Of a stretch of DNA of 64,000 nt, positions 20,391-30,225 are shown piece after piece. Source of the stretch: Heracleum sosnowskyi (taxonomy: Eukaryota; Streptophyta; Magnoliopsida; Apiales; Apiaceae); the NCBI GenBank assembly GCA_030848705.1, contig CM061245.1:67668006-67732005 (forward strand), in the 5' to 3' direction. Below the pieces are notes generated by a model that worked only from the letters and a program-made list of their open reading frames with translations, did not search any database and was not told where the DNA came from. The position numbers were made by a program, and so were the translations under genes. Each line of letters opens with the position of its first letter. The first letter of the stretch is position 1.

Positions 20391-21675
20391 TGTATTTTCA
20401 AAAATTCCAGAAAATATAAATTTAAACCAAAACTAATTTAATTAATTATTTCTAATTAATCAAAATTTTAAAATAACCCTTTTTACTAATTTCAAAAATT
20501 CGAACCAAAACCAATCAAGAACCCTAATTGTTAATTTCAACTGATTCCTTTTTAAAAACAAAGAAATCAATTAGTTTTTACAATCACAACTGAAGGATGA
20601 ACAGTCAACAATTCTTAGAGTTCAAAAAGATCAAGGTCGATAGTTTTCTCCTTAAAGAAATAATAAAGCTTAAAGAAATCACAGTTCCACGGTCAAAATC
20701 AAAGAACAGTGGTAAAAAGTGACTTTATCAAGCTTAATCGATTAAAAACATGAGGAAACTATCAATGGTGATGGTTTTTGTTTTTGTATGTATTTGTATA
20801 ACTAAATAACAAGAGCTTAGATCTGAAAAATATGATAGAAAAACGTCAAAGGGGTTGCTAAATACCTTTTGAAACTCATGGGTATTTTCGACATTTCAGG
20901 TTCGATAGATTTTAAAAACAACTGTCGATGGTTTTTATTGAGGGGCAAAAAAGTCATTCACACTTTGATAGTTTTTTGAAAAACTATCGAAGTGGTTAAA
21001 ATTAGAATTCAAAAAGACTTTTTCAAAAACCATCGAAAGATTTTATCTATAGAAACCAAAAACTATCGAACCCTTTTTCTGAAAACTATCGAGAATTTTA
21101 AGTATTGACAAAATTAAATCCCTTTCAATAGATTTCAATTTGCATTTTAAAAACTATCGAGAAATAACTTCGATAGTTTTCATTTCTTTTCCAAAAACTA
21201 TCGAAAATTGCTTTCGATAGATTTCATCCAGTACTTAGAAAAACTATCGAATTTCCTAATTCGATATATTTTTGCTTCCAGTTTATTTTTAAACCTGTTC
21301 TTGTTTAAAAATAAAACTTTCCTTATTTTCTGTCAACCAAGAATTTATTTTAGATCAAACTTTTTCACCAAAAATTCAAAGTTAACAGAAAATTCACAAT
21401 TTTCTTAGAATAAAATCGACTAAATATCATTAAATGATATTAACCTATCAAAATCCAATAAATAATGCTGCATTATTTTACAATGTTAAAAACAAAGTAA
21501 AATAATTCGAATTAAATAAATGCTTAAATATTAAGAACAAATATTAGCACCTAAATAATTTTAGAATTATTAACTAGTTAAATGCTAGAAGATATATCAT
21601 CCATAAATATGACATAAAATTAGTACAGTAATTCTAACCTACGAGAATTGCTCCTGAAAATAAATTCACGAGTCC
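20391..21675. promoter_or_regulatory. Element B pol-ORF3 spacer with CTATCGA iterons
   Basis: No gene. From about 20630 to 21270 there are roughly a dozen copies of AAAACTATCGA or its inverse TCGATAGTTTT, often as inverted pairs (for example around 20968-20990 and 21148-21182). The rest is AT-rich. The position matches the motif-bearing spacers of elements A and D. The remainder of the spacer (38634-38699) lies beyond element C. Confidence 0.65.
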
Positions 21676-21680
21676 TAAGG

Positions 21681-22145
21681 TGTTAACGGAGGAATTTGGT
21701 GATAATAAATTTCGGGGATTGCTGGAATAACGAATTTATAATAATAGGGGGATTTGGGAATTTTGGATGTTTGGGGTTGGACTTGAAAGGTGTCTCGACT
21801 TGTTAGATGTGTCGGATCCTATTCCAAGATGCATGTGTACCCTGTTTATATATAGGGATCAAGCCAACGCAGTTCTGTGATAGGATAATATTTTTAATCT
21901 CTGTGATTGTTAAGGGATATGTTGAGATAAGTTGATTTTATCTTTTTACAGTTATATTAGCGTTGTGATTCTTTCCTGATTTGAAAGAATCGTTTGGAGA
22001 TATTTTTTAGTAATTGATTGATTTAGATTGATTGTTTCCTCATTTCAGAGAGAGGATATTACTAAGTGGTTAAGCAATTAATCATTATTAGCTCAATATT
22101 GGGAAATTAGGAGATAATTGAGGCAACCGAAATTATGGCGTAACA
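21681..22145 (-). repeat. Element C 3' LTR
   Basis: 465 bp with TG...CA ends, matched by 38165-38628. Next to the TSD TAAGG on the left and the polypurine tract on the right. Confidence 0.92.
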
Positions 22146-22156
22146 ACTACCCCCAG
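22146..22156 (-). other. Element C polypurine tract
   Basis: Minus strand CTGGGGGTAGT directly upstream of the 3' LTR. About 260 bp (22157-22420) of unrecognised non-coding sequence follows before the tandem array. Confidence 0.65.
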
Positions 22157-22420
22157 TTCTTCAGTGCAGCTTGATGGACTGGAGAACTAAGTGTGCTTTG
22201 ATCTTCCGAATTTCCTGAGTCAATGAAACAACTAGGAGTAGAAGATTAGCAGATAATATGAAGAAGATAATTACCCGTAATATGCCTGTAAAATCGAGAG
22301 AGACAACATGATGTGCCCGTAATATGTATGTGCTTGCGAGAGAGACAACATGCGAGATGTGAGAAGAACATATGTACGAGTAACTTTGTAAGTGTAGGAG
22401 AATGAGAATAAGATAATTAC

Positions 22421-22981
22421 CTCGCCTTCTTATACACTCTATGCAAAACAGAGTTTAAGAAAAGGGAAGAGTAACCTCACCTTCTTATACACTCTATGCA
22501 AAACAGAGTTTAAGAAAAGGGAAGAGTAACCTCGCCTTCTTATACACTCTGTGCAAAATAGAGTTTAAGAAAAGGGAAGAGTAATCTCGCCTTCTTATAC
22601 ACTCTATGCAAAGCAGAGTTTAAGAAAAGGGAAGAGTAACTTCGCCTTCTTATACACTCTATGCTAAGCAGAGTTTAAGAAAAGGGAAGTGTAACCTCGC
22701 CTTCTTATACACTCTATGCAAAACAGAGTTTAAGAAAAGGGAAGAGTAACCTCGCCTTCTTATACACTCTATGCTAAGAAGAGTTTAAGAAAAGGGAAGA
22801 GTAACCTCGCCTTCTTATACACTCTATGCAAAGCAGAGTTTAAGAAAAGGGAAGTGTAACCTCGCCTTCTTATACACTCTATGCAAAGCAGAGTTTAAGA
22901 AAAGGGACGAGTAACCTCGCCTTCTTATACACTCTATGCAAATCAGAGTTTAAGAAAAGGGAAGTGTAACCTCGCCTTCTT
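22421..22981. repeat. 55-bp tandem array, ten units plus a partial unit
   Basis: CTCGCCTTCT (or near copies) recurs at 22421, 22476, 22531, 22586, 22641, 22696, 22751, 22806, 22861, 22916 and 22971: an exact 55-bp period with no indel and only a few substitutions per unit. Each unit carries TATACACTCTATGC and AGAGTTTAAGAAAAGGG. It lies inside element C. Homogeneity suggests recent amplification or strand slippage. Confidence 0.95.
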
Positions 22982-23050
22982 AAGAGGTAGAACTTTCTTT
23001 TTGGTGAGTCCGGAAGTACGGATAAGCACCCCGGAAGTACGGGTTTACCA

Positions 23051-23201
23051 AGGTACTCCAAGCAACACCTTCCAAAAAGAAGGGCCTTCAAAATAATTCC
23101 AAGCAACACCTTCATAAAGAAGGCCTTAAAAAATAATTTCCAAGCAACACCTTAAAGAAGGACCTTCAAAAATAATTCCCAAGCAACACCTTAAAGAAGG
23201 G
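23051..23201. repeat. Second tandem array of element C, left part
   Basis: Imperfect units of about 40 bp with CCAAGCAACACCTT..AAAGAAGG.CCTTCAAAA. The array is interrupted by element D at its AAGGG and resumes at 37268. Confidence 0.85.
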
Positions 23202-24506
23202 TGTTAGAAATGAATACTACCAGAAACTAGACAGAGGGGGGGTGAATGGATAGTTTGATATATTTTTCGACTCTTGATAGCTAAGTAACAGACTGTATAT
23301 GATTATGATATGTAATATGCAGAAAGTAAATAACACACACAATCACTTTAATCTACTTTGTATAAGCAAATTAAATACTACAGCTTTCCAAGAAATTCAC
23401 AATCGAATTTCTGGCTTCTAAACAAGAACAGTTTGAACTTGCTTGCTTACAGAGAAAAGAGCTTAGCAAATAACTATGTGTATCTCTCTTACAGCTAACA
23501 ATAGGGTGTGCATCATATATATAAGCCCTATACAAACTAGTGCACACACCTATTTTTACACAGTTACCCCTTGCTGAAAGTCCAACTTGTTCTGCCATAA
23601 GACGTTAACTGTGTCAGGAAGGACCACCTGCTTTTCGGAGTCTTTCCCGTTTCTGTAGCTGCTTGTCTCTTATCTTTCTCTCCAAGTTTAGCTGTAGATT
23701 TGCCATCTGTTCTTTGGACCACCTTGCCAGAACAAATGCTTCAGTATTTGTCTCTTTTGATTCTTGGTTCTGTACCTTGAATTGTCCTGTTATAAACGGC
23801 TAAGTGTTGATATCGTGAACTCCACTTCATTCCTGACTTCGCGATCTCACTTGTGAGGACTTCGCGATATAGCCTTTGACGACTTTGCGACATAGGTCAT
23901 TTGAAGACTATGCGACATAGCTCATTTGAAGACTATGCGACATAGGTCATTTGAAGACTATGCGACATAGCTCATTTGAAGACTATGCGACATAGCTCAT
24001 TTGAAGACTATGCGACATAGGTCATTTGAAGACTTCACGATCTAGGCTCCTTTGACTTTGCTGACTTCAACACTTCACGACATGTGTCTTGAGGACTTCT
24101 CGACATAGTACAAAATGGACTATGCGATATAGTACTTCACGACATGGATATTGGTGACTTCACGACATAGCTTTCTTCTGACTTTGCTATATAATGCCTT
24201 AGACAAATTTCTGCAACTTATTTCTTCATAGCCTTATTTATCTCTATCCTGCTGCATGAACACTTCTGAACTTCTACCAGGATAATTATTCAATGGCCTA
24301 TATACAATCTAGATGCAAGAAACTTTACTAAGCTCATTATATCTTTGAGCATACATGATCAAGCTAATGTTCATGAGAACAAGACAAGTACATTTAGAGA
24401 CCTATACTATATCCCAGTGATAGAAATCACTAGGTCATGTAGTGTGACATAGTCACATAGTGTAGGCTTGTTAATAGTGGTATTCAGGCATGTCTTGAGC
24501 CTAACA
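23202..24506 (-). repeat. Element D 3' LTR with CTATG-CGA-CATAG iterons
   Basis: 1305 bp, TGTTAGAAATG...GAGCCTAACA on the plus strand, almost identical to 35963-37267. At about 23880-24035 six 25-bp units contain GACTATGCGACATAG, each with the dyad CTATG-CGA-CATAG. Degenerate relatives (CTTCGCGATATAG, CTTCACGACATAG) extend the cluster to about 23830-24170. Confidence 0.95.
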
Positions 24507-24518
24507 ATCTCCCCCAAA
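24507..24518 (-). other. Element D polypurine tract
   Basis: Minus strand TTTGGGGGAGAT directly upstream of the 3' LTR start. It resembles TAGGGGGAGAT of element A. Confidence 0.85.
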
Positions 24519-24660
24519 TTGTGAGTAAGATCCTTAGGCACAATTTCATGTCTGATAACAAGCCTAACTAACATAAAAAGAACAGATATAAAGAAGATAC
24601 AGTTAAGCACAGAGTTTGATAACAACTTGGAATTTTAGGCTTACAGAATTTTTCCTTGAG

Positions 24661-25103
24661 CTACATAGCTTCTGTTTCCAGTTGTTTCTCTAAGAAATCA
24701 TCATAGACCTTCTTCTTCCTTATTTCTTCATTCTTCTTTATTTCAGAGATGGCCATTAGAATTTCATCTCTAGCAATCATTTCTTCAATGAGAGGAGAGT
24801 CCTTTAGATCTTCAGCTGCTGTTCTGAGGGCACTTTCCACATATGAATGTATAAACTCCATCCTTATCTTGCTTTTTCCTCCATAATGATTTTTGTACTC
24901 CACAGTATAAGGATTTTGTTTTACCCTGCACAGCCCTTTCTTCCTCAGCTCCTCTGCTCTTTCATCCATCTCAGCCATCTCCTTCTCTTTCTGACACCTC
25001 TTTTCTTCATTCTCTTTCCTCAGGTATTCTTCATAATCAGCATGCATTTTCAAGAACCTGGCAATATCTATCTTCCATGTCCTTTCTTCCTTTTCTTCAA
25101 AAT
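24661..25103 (-). CDS. Element D ORF3, C-terminal part (about 145 codons)
   Basis: Open minus-strand frame with FEEKEERTWKIDIARFLK, then ADYEEYLRKENEEKRCQKE, strongly charged and probably coiled-coil. It follows the 1088-aa part in a different frame (shift near 25104), so it is most simply the end of the same ORF3 after a one-base change. No ATG lies at a natural start. It ends about 140 bp before the polypurine tract. Function unknown. Confidence 0.55.
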
Positions 25104-28100
25104 TCAGTAAGCATTTATCCTTTCAAGCTCATATTTATAGAAATGTTGCCAGCCTCCTTGCTTCATAACCTTCTCTCTTCCATCAGTGTACTTGATCTCT
25201 AGATGATCTAGCTTCACCTTGACTTCAAAGATTCTTTGAGCTCTCAAGAATGCTAGGGCATCTTCATCATAGTCTTCATCAAGAGGAAGCACTTTGATCC
25301 CTACAACATTAGTGATTACCCCATTCTTCTTTGTTATCCTTGTCCTCTTAGCTGCCCTCTTGATCTTCATATGCTTCACTTGAGGTAGCTTTGTGGAGCA
25401 GGGAGAATTAGTCTTCAGTGCCACATCACTTGGAAGTAGCTTCACTCCCTTCCCCTTCATCCACTGTAACACTCCACTGGCTGTGACTTTGTGGAAGTGT
25501 TTTCTTGATGTTCCTTTTGTGGCTTCATCTTTCTTTTGTGCCAATTCAGGTTCAGAAGTCTTAGATAATGATTTTGGAGGATCATTACTAATAGTACCCA
25601 CCCTAGACTTAGAGTCTTGTGTTTTGGTTAAAGTACTACTAGCAATGTCCTTGACTTGCTGAATTCCACTTCTTGTTTTCTTAACTGATTCTTTTGTCCC
25701 CTTGTCATCCCTCTTGCTATCATCAGCATCCTTTGATTTCTTTGAATATTTGCTCCTGCTGCTTTCAGTAGATCCATCCTTATCTCTCCTTGACTGAGAT
25801 CTCCTTTTATAGGTTTTCTCCTCATCATCATCATCATCCCCATCCTTCTCTTTGCTCTTTTCTTTGACAGATTCAGGAATGACTCCATGAATCAGAAAAG
25901 ATTGTAGAGTGTGAATCATCTCTAGTTCCTCAGCTGTCCTGACTCCCCTCTTGGCTCTTAGCATTTGCAGCACCTGGTTGATCTTTTTATTATTCTTTCT
26001 TGTCAAATCTGAAGGGATCACCAACTGGTCAATGCTGCTGTCTTGAGATAGACTTTGGAAGATTATTGTCTTTGGCTTTGAGATGACCTCAGGCAGTCTT
26101 TGATCTTGATCTATCTTCAAGTCATCAAACAGTCTCTTGTTGTTAGCCCCACCTTGTTCTATTAAGTCCATTATTGTTGACAGCTCAGTGAATCTCAGTT
26201 TCTCTAGAGTTTGAAAAGCTAGGTGCCACAAGCAGTTGTCCTTGCACACCATTATTATCTCTCTTAGATGGACATCCTTGATTTTCCTTACTGCAACTAT
26301 GAAGTACTTGATGTTTTCCTTGAGCTTCTTTCTGTAAGTCCTTGCATCTTCTTGTGCATCTCTGTAGGTGGCTTTCAGAAGCTCCAGGAAGGCCTCATCA
26401 TGATAGATGTGAGAATTGGCAACTTCCTGTAGCTTGGCCTCTGTGATTGTTGTAGCCTTGACAGGTTGAGCATTGGAAGTAGGTTGAGCAGGTTGAGGAG
26501 TTGAAATATCTTTAGGCATTGTGGATGGATAGAAGGTGGTTGAAATTGTGCTCTTTTGACCTTCTGCACTGATGACCTCTACAGGGGGAAGGATTATTGG
26601 CTTTATTGTTTCTTCAGAAATTTTGCCCTTAAGCTTCTGTTGCTTGGCAGGTACTCCCCCTTTCTTTTTCAGAATGACCTCCTTTTCTTTCTCCCCCTTA
26701 GGCTTGGAATCAGACAAGATGTCTTGAGCTTCCCCAGGGATAGGCAGGTTCATATGTCTCATCATTGAGGTCATCATTTGTTGTTGCACCAACAAAATGT
26801 TAGAAGTGGAGTTGGTTTGATCATCCATCTTAGCATTAAGCTGCTCCAAGGAGTGAGATAGTCCTTTGTTTTCTGCTTTCAGATCAGCTACCTCTCTTTC
26901 CAAGCTGTCCACTTTTGAGAAAAGTTGTTGAGATTTGAAGGAGTTAAGGGATTGATCCTTGAGCTTGGAGAATTCAAACTTGGAGATATCAGAAATAGGA
27001 ACCTCATCAACAAGCTTGTTCCCATACTGATTCTTCCAGAGTACTGTAAGCATAGAGTTTGAGTTGATGTTGGCCTGCACCTGATTGTCTAGCTTGGTAG
27101 AGAGCTTCTTCATATTATCTGAAACCATAGCTAGGGTGCAGTCCATTGTGGTGACATTTGATGCAGTTTTCTGGACTTCCTTAAGAATGCCATCTACCTT
27201 GGGAAAGCTTGAAAGAAAACAATTCTTGAGTTGAGCATTAGAATGAGCTGTTTCTTCCTGAATGGTGGAGATTTCTGACTGAAGACCCTTCCCAAGAAAA
27301 TGCATAGCCTTAAGTTGGCTCTTGTAGACATCATTAACTGCATCATAGATTTCAGCAGGAGAGAGACCTTTGGCATTTGACCCCAAGGCTGTAAGATAGT
27401 CCTCCCTGAGAAAAGCTAGAGCCTCCTTAAGCTTGACTGTCCTTTTGCCATCCAGCCAAGCATCCACATTTCCATCTTGCTGGGCTTCATCCACAATTTT
27501 GTCCTGTTGTGCTTCAACATCCTCCTTATGAGTGAGAAGAATAGCCTCATAGTCAGAATTTGGGAGATTTGCAGTGAGGAGATGTTGAGCAATCCTAGAG
27601 ATCTCATCAATCTGTGCCACATGAAGATCTTGTAATTCTTCTTCCGTCAATTGTGGCAGCACAGAGGATGATCCTGAAGCCCTGTCATGTTGCACAGGTT
27701 TCAGCCATTCATTGATTGTGGCCTGAGCCAAGTGAGAGCTAGTTCTTGGCACTTCATGAGATGTAAGGTTTTGAGTCTCCTCCAGCCTTGGAATGGCTGT
27801 AGGGTCTAATGTTGTCTCCATTGAAATGGGATGTGTTACAACATTAGCCCTATTTGTCTGTGAAGACAGTTCCACATCCCTAAGAATGGGGGAATTTGGC
27901 ACAGAGTCTCCAGTGAAAACTGGTGAATCCTCCATGTTTGTGTTGGTGTCATTAGGATATGCCCCAGCATGCATTCCCTGACCAACTAGATGTGGTTCCT
28001 GGGTGGTGAGCATAGTGTCATGCACCATGTCACTTGAAATTGGCTCAATCACAGGAGAGAATTGTGATTGATCAAAGGCAAGATTGTCATTTGAATGACT

Positions 28101-28370
28101 CTCTTGTTCAGAAGAAATTTTTATGGAAGAATCTGAGAGAGAAGTGGGGTTTAGATTAGATTGTGGCAACTCCCCCTGAGAAATAGGAGGAGTTTCAACA
28201 GTGATGTGCTCTCCACTCTGTGTATTATCAGCCTTATTACTCCTAGGGTCAAGAGTGAGGTCTTGACCCTGTGCAGACTCTGTACAAGATGCAGTGGGGA
28301 GGCTGCTCTTTTCAATGCCAATGACCTGTTGGGAGGCCATGGACAGTAACAGGTGTACCCCTTTTTCCAC
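25104..28370 (-). CDS. Element D ORF3, large central part (up to 1088 aa)
   Basis: In frame with the 377-aa part upstream and separated from it by one TAG (28380-28382), so either one long ORF with a stop or two proteins. The first ATG is at 28340 in a favourable context (GTCCATGG), which would allow independent initiation. Residues 1 to about 220 are disordered and S/T/Q-rich. Residues about 280-560 are mostly helical with a coiled coil (about 500-530). A K-rich, proline-containing section follows. Residues about 840-940 hold an acidic run and an R/S/K-rich stretch (KRRSQSRRDKD) like a nuclear localisation signal. The C-terminus has basic KIKRAAKRTRITKK. No enzymatic motif. Accessory retrotransposon protein of unknown role. 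Confidence 0.7.
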   Translation of the reverse strand: MEKGVHLLLSMASQQVIGIEKSSLPTASCTESAQGQDLTLDPRSNKADNTQSGEHITVETPPISQGELPQSNLNPTSLSDSSIKISSEQESHSNDNLAFDQSQFSPVIEPISSDMVHDTMLTTQEPHLVGQGMHAGAYPNDTNTNMEDSPVFTGDSVPNSPILRDVELSSQTNRANVVTHPISMETTLDPTAIPRLEETQNLTSHEVPRTSSHLAQATINEWLKPVQHDRASGSSSVLPQLTEEELQDLHVAQIDEISRIAQHLLTANLPNSDYEAILLTHKEDVEAQQDKIVDEAQQDGNVDAWLDGKRTVKLKEALAFLREDYLTALGSNAKGLSPAEIYDAVNDVYKSQLKAMHFLGKGLQSEISTIQEETAHSNAQLKNCFLSSFPKVDGILKEVQKTASNVTTMDCTLAMVSDNMKKLSTKLDNQVQANINSNSMLTVLWKNQYGNKLVDEVPISDISKFEFSKLKDQSLNSFKSQQLFSKVDSLEREVADLKAENKGLSHSLEQLNAKMDDQTNSTSNILLVQQQMMTSMMRHMNLPIPGEAQDILSDSKPKGEKEKEVILKKKGGVPAKQQKLKGKISEETIKPIILPPVEVISAEGQKSTISTTFYPSTMPKDISTPQPAQPTSNAQPVKATTITEAKLQEVANSHIYHDEAFLELLKATYRDAQEDARTYRKKLKENIKYFIVAVRKIKDVHLREIIMVCKDNCLWHLAFQTLEKLRFTELSTIMDLIEQGGANNKRLFDDLKIDQDQRLPEVISKPKTIIFQSLSQDSSIDQLVIPSDLTRKNNKKINQVLQMLRAKRGVRTAEELEMIHTLQSFLIHGVIPESVKEKSKEKDGDDDDDEEKTYKRRSQSRRDKDGSTESSRSKYSKKSKDADDSKRDDKGTKESVKKTRSGIQQVKDIASSTLTKTQDSKSRVGTISNDPPKSLSKTSEPELAQKKDEATKGTSRKHFHKVTASGVLQWMKGKGVKLLPSDVALKTNSPCSTKLPQVKHMKIKRAAKRTRITKKNGVITNVVGIKVLPLDEDYDEDALAFLRAQRIFEVKVKLDHLEIKYTDGREKVMKQGGWQHFYKYELERINAY

Positions 28371-28379
28371 ATCTGAATC

Positions 28380-29513
28380 CTATTGGGAGGATCCAGTGGT
28401 AGGTTTAGATTTGGATTTCTTCTTTTGTCTGGTGAGAGGTGACTCAGGATTCTCGCTAGCTAACTCTACAGATTCATTTATCACTGCTAGGGCTCTCTTC
28501 TTTGACTTCTTTTTAGTAACACCAATCTTTTGAGAGATTGATGCACTTGGCTGCCTAGCTTCTATGGGACTGTTTGCAGTGGGGTTGCTGGATGGGATGG
28601 GAAGGCTGGGGTTAGACTGTGTTGCTCCTTCAGTCTCAGCCTCCCCTGTCCAGGAAAGAGCATGGTATATTGGCTTATCAAGTGGATAAGACTCAAATGT
28701 GTCCTGCATATGCTTGGTCACACTTAGAATCACATCCACTTGATTCCTTGTGTCCAATGAGCCAAATAGTACTTTGGACATGGACTTGGAATAAGCCATT
28801 TTAGTGTTATCTATACCCTCCAATAGATGGACATTTACATCAAGAAAATTTAAAATAACTTGAAGGAAACGAGGGTAAAAGATGTCATTACCTCTACCAC
28901 GAATGGTCCTTCCTAGCCTCTGAGTCAATTCTTTGAGAATTATGGCTCCTACATTGATCTCCTGGTTGTTGGCCAAGGAGTAGGCTAGCTTCACAGCAAT
29001 GTGACTGATATGGTCCCATCTTGTCTTCCTGCAGAGAAACACCTTCTGGAGTGCGTCAAACAGAAATGACCACTCCCTTCTCACAAACTTCTTATTCAGC
29101 TTTCCAGTATCTATCTCATCAGCATACTGAATGAAGGTCATGAATTCTATGATTTGAGCATCTGTGGCTTCTTGGTCATGACCCTCCACCTTGAACCCCA
29201 AAGCTTCATTGATTTCCCTTTCACCAAATTGAAAGTGTTTGCCTCCAATTGAACAGCTAACCTCCTGGAATGAGGTTCCATCTTCCCTAGCCATTGTTGA
29301 TACCAACGCCGTTCTCCAGAATCCTTCCAACACATCGACATACAAGGTAGGGTTCAGGGTTAGGGCTTGGCGTAGGTAGGAAGTGTTCAAGAACCGTACA
29401 AAACACTTGTACCTTGGGTTAGCCTCAGCCTTAGAGGGAATGGTGAGAAGATTGGTTTCTTTGGGAATGGTTAAAGGGATTGGGGATGATACTGTTTGAG
29501 ATTTGGGTGCCAT
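28380..29513 (-). CDS. Element D ORF3, N-terminal part (FYPRFL-domain protein, 377 aa)
   Basis: ATG at 29513, downstream of the iteron-bearing spacer. The globular domain spans about residues 30-260. It includes YKCFVRFLNTSY, WSFLFDALQKVFLCRKTRWDHIS, LAYSLANNQEINVGAII and IFYPRFLQVILNFLD (about residue 210), each with a counterpart in element A ORF3 (CEWDILFDTLAKVFSNCTKS; CFYPRFLTILINHVL). After residue 290 it is low-complexity with K-rich clusters (KKKSKKRA, RQKKKSKSK). The stop at 28380 is TAG and the frame continues. A short independent protein is possible. From memory the domain resembles 'putative plant transposon protein'; unverified. Confidence 0.75.
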   Translation of the reverse strand: MAPKSQTVSSPIPLTIPKETNLLTIPSKAEANPRYKCFVRFLNTSYLRQALTLNPTLYVDVLEGFWRTALVSTMAREDGTSFQEVSCSIGGKHFQFGEREINEALGFKVEGHDQEATDAQIIEFMTFIQYADEIDTGKLNKKFVRREWSFLFDALQKVFLCRKTRWDHISHIAVKLAYSLANNQEINVGAIILKELTQRLGRTIRGRGNDIFYPRFLQVILNFLDVNVHLLEGIDNTKMAYSKSMSKVLFGSLDTRNQVDVILSVTKHMQDTFESYPLDKPIYHALSWTGEAETEGATQSNPSLPIPSSNPTANSPIEARQPSASISQKIGVTKKKSKKRALAVINESVELASENPESPLTRQKKKSKSKPTTGSSQ

Positions 29514-30225
29514 TTCGAGAGAGAGAGTGAAAAAGAGAGTAGAGAATTTGTGCTTAGGTTTGAGAGTTTGAGAGAAATAGACAAGATGAAAAGTTGTGAA
29601 CGGTTAGAAAAGGTATTTATATGATAGAGACACTGCGATATGGGGTTATGAATGTGTACAGTCTATTTGTATGTCGCGAAGTCAAAAATGGCCTGTACCG
29701 CAAAGTCTTGCACAGTATATCACATAGTCTCAGAAATGAACTATGTCGCAAAGTCCTCAAGATGAAAGGATTGGGGAGACTTTGCGATATAGTAGAAATA
29801 CTCTGGCTAAAGCTCTCTTTTAGGAATTTTAAGCAAATTGTCAGACTTTTATCAAATTTGAAATAAAATAAATTTAAATCAAAATTCTGTCAAGTGTGGG
29901 GACTTGTCGATATAGTTATTCTAAGTCGCGAAGTCATAAAATGAACTATGTCGCAAACTCATGAAATGAACTATATCGCGAAGTCTCACAATCTCAACAG
30001 TTTGCGATATAAGTCTGTTTAATTTGAACTGTGTCGTGAACTCTGAAAATCATCTATATAGAGATGCCTTAAAAGCTCACAACTTTACCAACAAATGTGA
30101 TTTTGAAAAATATGCAGTAAAATACTGAAATATTTATAAATCATATCTCAGCTAATTTTCACTCCAAACAAATAGAGCATTTAAATACAGTGAAAATTTA
30201 CTGCTGCAACAATTTACTGGTATAC
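29514..30225. promoter_or_regulatory. Element D pol-ORF3 spacer with GTCGC/GCGATATAG iterons
   Basis: No gene. Between about 29620 and 30050 about ten copies occur of CTATGTCGCAAAGTC, CTATATCGCGAAGTC, TTTGCGATATAG and variants, the same motif family as in the LTRs of this element but mostly in inverse orientation. The segment lies directly upstream of ORF3. Confidence 0.75.

Noticed and set aside
22421..22981. CRISPR-like regular repeats
   Set aside because: Units are contiguous 55-bp tandem repeats without unique spacers, in plant retrotransposon DNA.
23880..24035. 25-bp LTR units as a CRISPR or satellite
   Set aside because: Part of an LTR and identical in both LTRs of element D; no variable spacers.
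24661..29513. ORF3 as an envelope protein
   Set aside because: No signal peptide, no transmembrane segment, long disordered and K-rich regions; only the genomic position is env-like.
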